Shown in pieces: positions 53,479 through 61,932 of a stretch of DNA of 64,000 nucleotides. Within the stretch, counting starts at the first letter, position 1. Every line of letters begins with the position of its first letter. The position numbers and the translations under genes were made by a program. A model generated the notes under the pieces. That model was not told the DNA's origin. It made no database searches and saw only the letters and a list, made by a program, of their open reading frames with translations. This stretch comes from Zwartia hollandica (GTDB lineage: Bacteria > Pseudomonadota > Gammaproteobacteria > Burkholderiales > Burkholderiaceae_B): positions 62,001 through 126,000 of the forward strand of contig NZ_JAHXRI010000001.1 in NCBI RefSeq assembly GCF_019923725.1, written 5' to 3'.

Positions 53479-53811
53479 TTAACGTGCGCCAGGACGGTTC
53501 GCAGGACCACCGCGGTTAGGACCTTCGCCGGGGCCTCGTGCACCGGCGGCACCGACGCCAGGGGCACCAACACCCGGCGCTACACCAGGTCCTGGTGCAC
53601 CAACGCCAGGCGCGATTCCTGGTCCCGGAGCGCCAACGCCCGGTCCTGGAAGTACGCCGACACCGGGCGCTCCGCGATCGAGTGGGCGAGCAACACAGCC
53701 GACTGGCGCACCCTCTGCAGTGCAGTAAACAGCCTGAGCCGCAACGTGACTCGTGATGAATGCGCTTGCTGCAATAAATCCAACCGCGGCGATACGTGCT
53801 AGTTTGCTCAT
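53479..53811 (-). CDS. Small secreted Gly/Pro-rich repeat protein
   Basis: 110 residues starting behind AGGAAAAG. A signal peptide (MSKLARIAAVGFIAASAFIT then SHVAAQA) is cut near residue 25. The mature part has two Cys (30, 39) in a short head, then a low-complexity tail with 11-residue repeats GAPGPGIAPGV (60-70) and GAPGPGVAPGV (71-81) and a shorter GAPGVG copy, and a basic Asn/Arg/Gly end. No function is known to me. The repeats look like Gly-X-Y-rich collagen-like or elastin-like matter but are too short for a triple-helix claim. The complement strand also stays open as a shadow of the Gly/Pro bias. Confidence 0.7.
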   Translation of the reverse strand: MSKLARIAAVGFIAASAFITSHVAAQAVYCTAEGAPVGCVARPLDRGAPGVGVLPGPGVGAPGPGIAPGVGAPGPGVAPGVGAPGVGAAGARGPGEGPNRGGPANRPGAR

Positions 53812-53845
53812 GAGCTTTTCCTACTCGAGGTGATCAATATGGCTG

Positions 53846-53865
53846 CAGACTCACAACTGAGTCTG
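53846..53865. repeat. 8-bp perfect stem-loop upstream of the Gly/Pro-rich gene
   Basis: CAGACTCA (53846-53853) and TGAGTCTG (53858-53865) are perfect complements around the loop CAAC. It lies 35 bases upstream of the peptide gene start and 116 bases after the kinase stop on the same strand. There is no T-tract, so it could be a weak terminator of the operon upstream or a leader element. Confidence 0.5.
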
Positions 53866-53980
53866 AGATTCAATTGTTTGGATGCTAACGCCACCCAGCG
53901 GGGCTTTGCGCAGGAGACCCTCATTTTTCTCTAGATTGCCAGATCTTGCGAGGAGTCTGCTGCTATTCATGTCCTTGTGC

Positions 53981-55033
53981 TTACCGGCTGCGCGCATAGC
54001 GTTGGGCGTACTTCCAGCCAATTTCGGCTAGAGGTCTCGCTTTATTGCCAGTTTCGAGGGCATCGCTCGAGGCTGCTGTTCCGTCGGCAGCACGTCTGGC
54101 AATTCCCTGCAAAATTGCGGCCATCCTGAACAGGTTGTAGGCAATGTAGAAGTCCCAGTGTTCGGCGCCGTCAAGCCCCGTCGTTTGCGAATACTGCTTG
54201 AGGTACTGCGCCTCGTCAGGAATGCCCAGCGCTGAAAGATCTAAGCCACCGATACCTCGCCACAGGGACGCTGGAATATGCCAGCTCATGCAATGGTATG
54301 CAAAATCGGCAAGAGGATGCCCTAAGGTCGCGAGTTCCCAGTCCAACAAGCCTATCGCGCGCGGTTCGGTGGGGTGTAACACCAGATTGTCTAAACGGTA
54401 GTCACCATGAACAATGGAGGTCTGCTCTCCAACTGGAATGTTGGCAGGTAACCATTCGATTAAGGCATGCAGCGCGGGTATATCTTCCGTATTCGCCTCT
54501 TTGTATTGACGGCTCCAGCGCGCGATCTGACGACCAAAGTAGTTACCCGGCTTGCCGAATGTTTCTAGACCGACGGTCGCGTAATCAACGCTATGCAATG
54601 CAGCAATCACACGATTCATGTCCTGATAGACGAGGCTGCGATCCTCTCTGGAGAAGGTTGGGAGGGATTGATCGACAATCACTCGACCGTCTAGATACTC
54701 CATGATGTAGAACGGTGTGCCGACGATCTCCAGCTCTTCGCTAAACGCAAAAAGTCTTGGTACTGGCACGGCACTATTCTGTAACGCTTGCATGACCCGA
54801 TACTCTCGATCTACCGCATGCGCAGACGGCAGTAGGGGGCCTGGCGGTTTTTTTCTCAGCACATAACGTTGCTGCCCGCTCGTCAAAAGATAGGTAGGAT
54901 TGGACTGACCTCCTGTTAAGGGCTTCACCGCCAGTGAGGCCTTATCAAGCAATCCGTTCTCTTTCAACCAGGTTGCGAGCACGTTCTCATCAAAAGTCAG
55001 TGCGCCTGCTTCTGTCGATACGGGCGGCGTCAT
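53981..55033 (-). CDS. APH-type phosphotransferase (ACAD10/11-N-terminal-like, LvaA-like kinase)
   Basis: 350 residues from ATG55033, which overlaps the SDR stop in ATGA. Kinase-fold motifs are visible: VKPLTGGQSNPTYLL (the glycine-rich start), VLRKKPPGPLLPSAHAVDRE with the ATP-binding Lys, the catalytic loop IVHGDYRLDNLVLHP (His209-Gly-Asp) and the metal motif LLDWELATLGHPLADFAYH (Asp231). These are the signatures of the aminoglycoside-phosphotransferase-like proteins related to the N-terminal part of ACAD10/ACAD11 and to LvaA. By this family it would phosphorylate a 4-hydroxyacyl-CoA. It is the last gene of the acyl-CoA dehydrogenase-SDR-kinase operon. Confidence 0.9.
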   Translation of the reverse strand: MTPPVSTEAGALTFDENVLATWLKENGLLDKASLAVKPLTGGQSNPTYLLTSGQQRYVLRKKPPGPLLPSAHAVDREYRVMQALQNSAVPVPRLFAFSEELEIVGTPFYIMEYLDGRVIVDQSLPTFSREDRSLVYQDMNRVIAALHSVDYATVGLETFGKPGNYFGRQIARWSRQYKEANTEDIPALHALIEWLPANIPVGEQTSIVHGDYRLDNLVLHPTEPRAIGLLDWELATLGHPLADFAYHCMSWHIPASLWRGIGGLDLSALGIPDEAQYLKQYSQTTGLDGAEHWDFYIAYNLFRMAAILQGIARRAADGTAASSDALETGNKARPLAEIGWKYAQRYARSR

Positions 55034-55815
55034 AGCGAGCTCACGAGATGGCCCCAGTCTACGGCGAGACTTGTTCCTGTCATCGCCTTTCCGGCATCCG
55101 AGGCAAGTAACAAGATCGGTCCATCCATATCCGACATCTGACAAAAACGCCTGAATGGAATGCGGGATTCCAATTTCTTTCCTGCTTCACTCGCTAAAAA
55201 GTCGCTGTTTAAGTCAGTGACAACGTAACCGGGAAGGACCGCATTAACACGAATGCCATAGCGTGCAAACTCAAGTGCCAGAGATTTTGTGAACTGTATA
55301 ACACCGGCCTTAGAGGCACTATAGCCAACGACCGCGCCGGCGACACGTTCACCGAGTATTGATGAAATGTTAATAATGCTGCCGGGCTGTTTTTGTTTGA
55401 CTAGTCGACGTGCTGCCTCGGTGTTCACAAGCCAGCAGCCTTTGAGGTTCGTGTCTAGAACCTGATCCCAGTCTTGTTCTGTTTGCTCAAGTGCTGGCTT
55501 TGCGACGGTAACACCCGCATTGCTGACAATGATGTCAGCGACAAGTCCTTGCGCTTCGATTGCATCGAAGCATGCCGAAACGCTTGCTGCACTCGTGACA
55601 TCCAGAGGAACCGCGTAGGCATGCCCGCCGAATAGTTCAATCTCTTTAACAAGTGTATCGAGCCGATCGACTCTGCGTGCTGCGACAACGACTCGCGCTC
55701 CAGCTTGCGCCAAGGTGAGGGCGATGTGGTGGCCAATACCACTCGATGCGCCAGTGACCAATGCTGTGCGCCCCTCAAGATTAAAGAGTGCGCTTGTTTT
55801 GTTGTGGGCGGTCAT
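55030..55815 (-). CDS. SDR family oxidoreductase
   Basis: 261 residues from ATG55815, overlapping the acyl-CoA dehydrogenase stop by four bases; the frame stays open another 15 codons upstream into that gene but shows no family likeness there. Motifs: TGASSGIGHHIALTLAQAG (cofactor), NAGVTVAKPAL, the catalytic SISS-type segment IINISSILGE, YSASKAGVIQF (YxxxK), and the closing MTGTSLAVDWGHLVSSL. It is a NAD(P)-dependent alcohol dehydrogenase or ketoreductase; in a 4-hydroxy acid pathway the obvious role is a hydroxyacyl- or oxoacyl-CoA step, which is inference. It is embedded between the dehydrogenase and the kinase with 4-base overlaps on both sides. Confidence 0.92.
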   Translation of the reverse strand: MTAHNKTSALFNLEGRTALVTGASSGIGHHIALTLAQAGARVVVAARRVDRLDTLVKEIELFGGHAYAVPLDVTSAASVSACFDAIEAQGLVADIIVSNAGVTVAKPALEQTEQDWDQVLDTNLKGCWLVNTEAARRLVKQKQPGSIINISSILGERVAGAVVGYSASKAGVIQFTKSLALEFARYGIRVNAVLPGYVVTDLNSDFLASEAGKKLESRIPFRRFCQMSDMDGPILLLASDAGKAMTGTSLAVDWGHLVSSL

Positions 55816-56984
55816 ACGCGCTTTTCTCCGGCTTCGATAATCTTGCGCGCCATGCTCCATCGGTGCACTTCACTCGGACCGTCGTAAATTCTAAAAGCTC
55901 GCATGTCCGTGAAAATTCGCATGACCATAGTTTCTCCGGTGACGCCCTGGCCGCCAAGTATCTGTACGCACCGATCGACAACGCGCCATTCGGCCTCTGA
56001 GCATACGACTTTAGCTCGACTAGATTCGAAGTTCGCACCATGTCCCTGGTCCAGAATCCATGCTGTGTGGGCAATGTGTAGGCGACTCGTCTGCAAGTCC
56101 ATATCGTTGTCGGCCAACATGAAGCCCACGCCTTCGTGTTTGCCCAAGATTCTGCCAAACGCTTCGCGCTTACGCGCATACTCGGTCGCGATGTCATGCG
56201 CACGGCGCGCTTGTCCGAGCCAGCGCATGCAGTGTGTCAGGCGCGCCGGCGCCAAGCGAACCTGCGCGTATTTGAATCCTCTGCCGATTTCACCCAACAC
56301 ATCTGTCGCTGGGATGCGAACATTGTCAAAGCTCATCACGCAGTGTCCGCCAGTAAAACAGCTATCCATGGCATCCATTTGACGTGTCACCTTGATGCCG
56401 TCGCGGCTCATGTTACTGAGAAACATCGTAGCGGAGCCGTCTTCCATTTTCGCCATGATGATGACGTAGGTGGCACCCTCGGCACCCGTGATGAACCATT
56501 TTGTTCCGTTAATGATGTAGTGGTCACCGTCCTTTATTGCAGTGGTTTGCATCATCGATGGATCGGCTCCGGCCCCAGGACTGGGCTCAGTCATTGCAAA
56601 GCAAGAGCGGATATGACCTTGAACCTGCGGGCGCAGCCAGCGTTCTTTTTGCTCAGGTGTGGCCACCACCTCCATTAAGTGGATATTACCCTCGTCAGGA
56701 GCGTGGATATTCATGGCGGTTGGACCTAAGGTCGAATAACCGGCTTCCTCAAATACAACAGCCTTTTCTGCGTGAGTTAGCCCTAAACCGCCAAGTTCGA
56801 CAGAGGCATGGGGCGTCAACAATCCCGCCGCACGCGCATGTGCAACTAGCTCGTTGCGGAACTCCTCTGTCGGACCATGAGAGGTAGCCCTTGGGTCGCG
56901 TTCGAGGGGTATGATCACCTCTGCGATGAAGGCGCGCGTGCGCTCCTGAAGCTCTAGTTGTCTTGCGGTAAGAGAAAATTCCAT
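55812..56984 (-). CDS. Acyl-CoA dehydrogenase, ACAD10/11-like (Asp in place of the catalytic Glu)
   Basis: 390-residue FAD-dependent dehydrogenase. Typical features: CFAMTEPSPGAGADPSMMQT (substrate and FAD contacts), KWFITGAEGATYVIIMAKM, and the C-terminal ILGGQGVTGETMVMRIFTDM. The end reads YDGPSEVHRW with Asp near residue 368 at the place where medium-chain enzymes have the catalytic Glu in YEGT; YDGP(S/D)EVHR is the pattern I associate with ACAD10/ACAD11-type enzymes that act on phosphorylated 4-hydroxyacyl-CoA. It is the first gene of the operon and starts behind AGGA. Which direction or side reaction it performs needs an assay. Confidence 0.92.
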   Translation of the reverse strand: MEFSLTARQLELQERTRAFIAEVIIPLERDPRATSHGPTEEFRNELVAHARAAGLLTPHASVELGGLGLTHAEKAVVFEEAGYSTLGPTAMNIHAPDEGNIHLMEVVATPEQKERWLRPQVQGHIRSCFAMTEPSPGAGADPSMMQTTAIKDGDHYIINGTKWFITGAEGATYVIIMAKMEDGSATMFLSNMSRDGIKVTRQMDAMDSCFTGGHCVMSFDNVRIPATDVLGEIGRGFKYAQVRLAPARLTHCMRWLGQARRAHDIATEYARKREAFGRILGKHEGVGFMLADNDMDLQTSRLHIAHTAWILDQGHGANFESSRAKVVCSEAEWRVVDRCVQILGGQGVTGETMVMRIFTDMRAFRIYDGPSEVHRWSMARKIIEAGEKRV

Positions 56985-57117
56985 GCTTGCATCCTCGTGT
57001 AGAGTGCGCGCCTTAAAAGCTGCGCATCCTTGGAATTACTGAGTACGATTTAAAATACCTTTACGCCAATGTTTCCTATTATCGCAATTTCACAGATTTC
57101 CGCACACGCTAATTACT

Positions 57118-58002
57118 ATGCGACGTATTGATCATCCCGGTATACCGGCAACGGAACGCCTTCACAGCGCGATCTGCCGGGTTGAGGCGTTTGAGACAGT
57201 GCTTGAACCTGGCTACAGTTTGATCGATTCTGTTGCGCTCGCAGTGGGTCGCTATGGAGTGTCGAGTGCGGTGATGCGCCTGAGTGGCGGCTGTTTGGAT
57301 TGCTTTGCTTACTGTATGCCTGCGCTGTCCAAGACTAGTGAGCATGCGGTGTACTTTAGTGAGACCTTTCGTGTGCAAGGGCGAGTTCTCATTGAAACTG
57401 CCAGCGTCACCTACGGAGTCCGTGACGGTCAGCCTTGGCTGCATTGTCACGCGGTTTGGCTAGAGCCTGACGGAAGGCGCCACAGCGGTCATCTGTTGCC
57501 CGATCAAGTTAACGTCGTTAAGGGGATTGCTGCGACGGGCAGAGCAATATACGGTGCCGAGTTTGTTGTGACTCCAGACAGAGAAACGAATTTTTCATTG
57601 TTTATGCCGACGGTGACGCCATCCCGCTCAGTTTTATCGCAGACAAAGTCCTTTGGGAACGCGGCGGAGTCGCATATCGTTCGACTGTCACCAAATACCG
57701 ATGTTTGTCTCGCACTTGAGAACTTCTGTCTGGAAAAAGGGATTATCGCAGCGACGATACAGGGCGGAGTCGGCAGTACAGTTGGCGCTGTGTTCGACGA
57801 CGGTCGAATCGTAGAGCCTTTTGTCACTGAGTTACTCATTCGCTCGGGTGTTATTTGTCCGGACGCAAACGGCGACCTGAGGGCGCGAATTGACATTGCG
57901 ATGGTGGATTACAAAGGAACAGTATCTGAGGGTGTCTTGGCGCGGGGCCAGAATCCGGTTCTGGTCACTTTCGAACTGGTTGTGGAGCCGCTCGACGCCT
58001 AG
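57118..58002 (+). CDS. Tandem PPC/DUF296 domain protein
   Basis: 294 residues. Two copies of a PPC-type (DUF296) fold are visible: the first around residues 15-140, with HCHAVWLEPDGRRHSGHLLP, and the second around 185-290, with IAATIQGGVGSTVGAVFDDG and the family strand AMVDYKGTVSEG. The domain is found in plant AT-hook proteins and in bacterial proteins of unknown role, where a G-G-H-LL patch is thought to bind metal or small molecules. Here GGHLL reads SGHLL in the first copy. It is unclear whether the protein binds DNA. The ribosome-binding site is weak. The gene lies divergently next to the acyl-CoA dehydrogenase operon, separated by 133 bases. Confidence 0.8.
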   Translation: MRRIDHPGIPATERLHSAICRVEAFETVLEPGYSLIDSVALAVGRYGVSSAVMRLSGGCLDCFAYCMPALSKTSEHAVYFSETFRVQGRVLIETASVTYGVRDGQPWLHCHAVWLEPDGRRHSGHLLPDQVNVVKGIAATGRAIYGAEFVVTPDRETNFSLFMPTVTPSRSVLSQTKSFGNAAESHIVRLSPNTDVCLALENFCLEKGIIAATIQGGVGSTVGAVFDDGRIVEPFVTELLIRSGVICPDANGDLRARIDIAMVDYKGTVSEGVLARGQNPVLVTFELVVEPLDA

Positions 58003-58030
58003 TGGCGAGCCGAGCGGCTTGCAGTCAGTG

Positions 58031-58840
58031 TTAGAACTTAAATGTTACGCCTAGCGTCACACCGTACAAACTTTGATCTGTTGTAACGTTGTTGGCTTTC
58101 TGTTTGTAGTACAGATTCTTGATGCCCAAGGTTGTGTCACCCCAGGCAAACGCTCGGCCAACACCGATCATTTGCTGGCTAGTGATTTCAGTGTTGCTGC
58201 TGCCCCCGCCCACATCGATATAAAAGGGCACGAAGTAGTCGCTAGCCCCTAATTGCACACGGCCCTTTAAACCAATGATTGGGTCAGTTGTTGTCGTGTT
58301 CTTTGTTTTTGATAAACCAAGTGGCGTCCCTTGTACGGCGATGGATGTTGAGGTTTTCATATCAAGAACCCGGACACCCACCAACGCATCAACATATGCG
58401 CTGGGACTGTTGTGCAAAGTGTAGGTGCCGGCAACGGTATAGATGCCTTGTTCCACGGAAGTTTTGCTGCCCAAGTCGACAGCGCCTCGAACAGCCGAGT
58501 CCTGGGCTGAAATCTTCGAGTAGACGAGGTCAGCCGCGAGACCGAGGCGACCTTTGTGCGCTTCGAGTGTGAGCATCCCCGCGCCATTCAGGTGAGACAA
58601 AAGTTCACTGCTATTTAGATTGACGCGTCCTAGCCTAGTGTTGTCATAGTAGACACTGCCATTGATATTGACAAGCCACAAATATGGTGTGACGTTAAAA
58701 CGCCAGGTGTCTGACACCTGAAAGACGGGCTGTGGCTTATTTGCTGCTGTCTGTGCTGTTGCGACAGAAGTTAAGGTGGTAGCTCCTACGAGAATGCTTG
58801 CTGTTGCGGCGTACTTAATCGAAGTTAGGTAATTTGTCAT
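58031..58840 (-). CDS. Outer membrane beta-barrel protein, uncharacterised
   Basis: 269 residues. A signal peptide (MTNYLTSIKYAATASILVG then ATTLTSVATAQTA) is cut near residue 30. The mature part consists of alternating hydrophobic strands such as TWRFNVTPYLWLVNINGSVY, LTLEAHKGRLGLAADLVYSK, YTVAGTYTLHNSPSAYVDAL and VPFYIDVGGGSSNTEI, and it ends in VTFKF with the C-terminal Phe recognised by the Bam machinery. About ten strands fit the length. No general porin or OmpW motif is certain. It may serve uptake for the SDR-Bug gene pair next to it (58.9-60.7 kb), which is inference from location. Confidence 0.8.
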   Translation of the reverse strand: MTNYLTSIKYAATASILVGATTLTSVATAQTAANKPQPVFQVSDTWRFNVTPYLWLVNINGSVYYDNTRLGRVNLNSSELLSHLNGAGMLTLEAHKGRLGLAADLVYSKISAQDSAVRGAVDLGSKTSVEQGIYTVAGTYTLHNSPSAYVDALVGVRVLDMKTSTSIAVQGTPLGLSKTKNTTTTDPIIGLKGRVQLGASDYFVPFYIDVGGGSSNTEITSQQMIGVGRAFAWGDTTLGIKNLYYKQKANNVTTDQSLYGVTLGVTFKF

Positions 58841-58909
58841 GGTGAGGAGCGCTCGACTGAGTGGTGATGTGGTGAAGGAAGCAAGTAATTGAGAAAAGAA
58901 ACAATTGTT

Positions 58910-59737
58910 TTACGCATACAACTGCGAGACATAGGATTTGGTATGGGGACCACCGTCAACGGTTAGCGCTGCACCGTTGACGTATATCGCTCGTGTGGAA
59001 GCAAAAAAAGCGACAACATGCGCGATGTCCTGCGGTTCCCCCCAGCGCTGACCCTTTGGGACTGCCACACTTTCGAGGGCGTCGCGCTTGTCAATGGCCT
59101 CGGCCTTCCATGCGCCACCATTGGCCTGCGCCTCCCAGAGTCGTAGTCGCTCTTCCGATTTCACTACCCCAGGAATGACGCAGTTTACTCGGATACCGAA
59201 CTCAGCAAGCTCTGTGGCGAGGTCGGTTGAGAACCTGACCTCAGCAGCTTTCGCCGGCCCCGTGCAGCTTGACCCTGGTGGGAAGTTCCCCCGCAACGCT
59301 GTGCGCCCTGAAATGTTGATGATTGATGGGAACGCAGAGCGCTTCAGCAGTGGTAGAGCGCGCTGTGACACTCGGAACTGCGCGAAAAAGTTAATTGACA
59401 TTCCATCTAGGAGCTCCTGATCAGTCACGTCAGCGAACCCTTTGTAAATACCGGTTCCTGCATTGTTCACGAGCACGTCGAGTCGTCCGTAGCGCGTGTT
59501 GATATGTGCAATCAACGCCTCGATATCGGAGACCTTCGTGACATCTGCTTGAAATCCCTCGATGGTTGCACCGTTCGAGCATATTGTTTCCTTCACTGCT
59601 TGTTCAAGCTTGTCAGGGCGACGGGCGCAAATAATGACGTGCGCACCCTCCGAGGCAAAAACACGTGCGCAAGCGAGACCGATGCCTTCGCTCGCTCCGG
59701 TGATGCAAACAATCTTTCCCGATAACTCTAAGTCCAC
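58910..59737 (-). CDS. SDR family oxidoreductase
   Basis: 275 residues beginning at GTG59737 with GGAG upstream. Classical SDR motifs: ITGASEGIGLACARVFAS, NNAGTGIYKGF, the catalytic Ser in IINISGRTALRG, and a Tyr-x-x-x-Lys position that reads SCTGPAKAAEV, where the usual tyrosine is replaced by a Thr-Gly stretch (CTGPAK). The closing NGAALTVDGGPHTKSY is standard. The changed active-site Tyr is an unusual feature that may point to another reaction or to loss of function. It is followed by the Bug receptor on the same strand upstream, 12 bases away. A palindrome AAACAATTGTTT lies over its stop codon (58899-58910). Confidence 0.88.
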   Translation of the reverse strand: MDLELSGKIVCITGASEGIGLACARVFASEGAHVIICARRPDKLEQAVKETICSNGATIEGFQADVTKVSDIEALIAHINTRYGRLDVLVNNAGTGIYKGFADVTDQELLDGMSINFFAQFRVSQRALPLLKRSAFPSIINISGRTALRGNFPPGSSCTGPAKAAEVRFSTDLATELAEFGIRVNCVIPGVVKSEERLRLWEAQANGGAWKAEAIDKRDALESVAVPKGQRWGEPQDIAHVVAFFASTRAIYVNGAALTVDGGPHTKSYVSQLYA

Positions 59738-59749
59738 AACCGACTCCGT

Positions 59750-60736
59750 TTATTGCACTTTAATATCGAGACGCTTGATGATTGCTCCGAACCGCTCAAT
59801 TTCAGACTGTGCGAAGGACCCAAGTTGTGCAGCGCTCGAGTACTCAGGTTCTGCGCCTTGTTTAACAATGGCTTCTTGTATTTCTGGACGCGCAAGAACG
59901 ACTTTTGCTGCGGCATTCATTTTTTCGATTGTGGCGGGTGGTGTACCAGCGCGTGCAAACAACCCGTACCATTGAGACACTTCAATCTTGTACCCCGCCT
60001 CTGCAAAGGTTGGCACATCTGGCATCGAGGAGGAGCGCCGCGAGCTTGCTACACCCAACACCTTAACTTTGCCACCTTTGTACAGCGACGTCGCTGAGGC
60101 CACGCCAACAAAGGACAGTGCAATCTGTCCCGCAGCGACGTCGCCTATGGCGGGGGCATCACCTTTGTAAGGAGCATGGATCATATCGATACCCGAGGCC
60201 GCTTTAAAGGCTTCGCCAGCAAGATGGCCAGTCGAGCCAATGCCGCTACTTGAAAAGGCGACCTTGCCAGGATTCTTCTTCGCATAGGCAAGAAGCTCAG
60301 CAACCGTATTGATGCCTAGACGAGGGTCGACAACCATCACTAACGGGACAAAGCCCACCATACTGATTGGAGCAAAATCTTTAATGGCGTCATACGGCGT
60401 ATTGGGGTAGAGGCTAGGGTTCGTGCCTTGGGTCGCGCTGTTGCCCATCAATACGGTGTAGCCATCGGGTGCCGCTTTCGCAACGAACGTTGCGCCAACG
60501 ATGCCATTAGCACCCGATTTATTCTCCACAACGATCGTTGTCTTCAGAATCGGTCCCATATGTTGTGCCATGAGGCGAGTCAGATAGTCGTTCGCTCCAC
60601 CAGCTGCAAATGGGGAAATGAACTGAATAGGCTTGTCGGGAAACTGTGCCTGGGCAACGCCGCTAAAGCCTAGTGTCACAACGCCAAGAGCTGCTATTAG
60701 GTTAAGAATTCGTTTCGTACTGCTCTTTTTCATCAT
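59750..60736 (-). CDS. Bug/TctC-family tripartite tricarboxylate transporter substrate-binding protein
   Basis: 328 residues. A signal peptide ends near VAQAQF, then FPDKPIQFISPFAAGGAND, VENKSGANGIVGATFVAKA, SSSGIGSTGHLAGEAFKAA and AGTPPATIEKMNAAAKVVL, all Bug hallmarks. Two start codons stand in tandem (60736 and 60733); GGAG favours the second. It is paired with the SDR gene downstream, 12 bases away. By eye it resembles the 8.3-9.2 kb receptor more than the 15.7-16.7 kb one, particularly in the GSTGH and AGTPPA regions. Its ligand and membrane partners are unknown. The upstream region contains TTGC-N6-GCAA at 60841-60854, a LysR-like half-site pattern. Confidence 0.92.
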   Translation of the reverse strand: MMKKSSTKRILNLIAALGVVTLGFSGVAQAQFPDKPIQFISPFAAGGANDYLTRLMAQHMGPILKTTIVVENKSGANGIVGATFVAKAAPDGYTVLMGNSATQGTNPSLYPNTPYDAIKDFAPISMVGFVPLVMVVDPRLGINTVAELLAYAKKNPGKVAFSSSGIGSTGHLAGEAFKAASGIDMIHAPYKGDAPAIGDVAAGQIALSFVGVASATSLYKGGKVKVLGVASSRRSSSMPDVPTFAEAGYKIEVSQWYGLFARAGTPPATIEKMNAAAKVVLARPEIQEAIVKQGAEPEYSSAAQLGSFAQSEIERFGAIIKRLDIKVQ

Positions 60737-60880
60737 GATCTCCGTGTGTGTTCTTCGGCCGCTGATCGCTCGCGTCGTTTGTGTATCAGTTGTCTGAGGT
60801 ACTCATGTCGGCTAGGATAAGGGAAATCAATCTAAAAATATTGCTGCGGCGCAACATTTCGAGCCTATTTGGGTGTGTGA

Positions 60881-61891
<1,011 letters not shown>

Positions 61892-61932
61892 TTTTACGGC
61901 TTCTTTTGTTTGTTTTCTCAAAGTAACTCGAC

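Noticed and set aside
53520-53660. Short repeats that could suggest a CRISPR-like array
   Set aside because: The repeats are in-frame codons for a Gly/Pro-rich tail, with no unique spacers and no cas genes nearby.
56136-56678. A 180-codon plus-strand open frame opposite the acyl-CoA dehydrogenase
   Set aside because: The minus strand shows the full dehydrogenase pattern; the opposite frame is a shadow of its codon bias.
58899-58910. 12-bp palindrome AAACAATTGTTT over the end of an SDR gene
   Set aside because: It has no loop for a stable hairpin and overlaps the stop codon; likely an AT-rich coincidence.
60841-60854. TTGC-N6-GCAA pattern upstream of the Bug receptor gene
   Set aside because: A LysR-like half-site pair, but too short and common to call a site without conservation.
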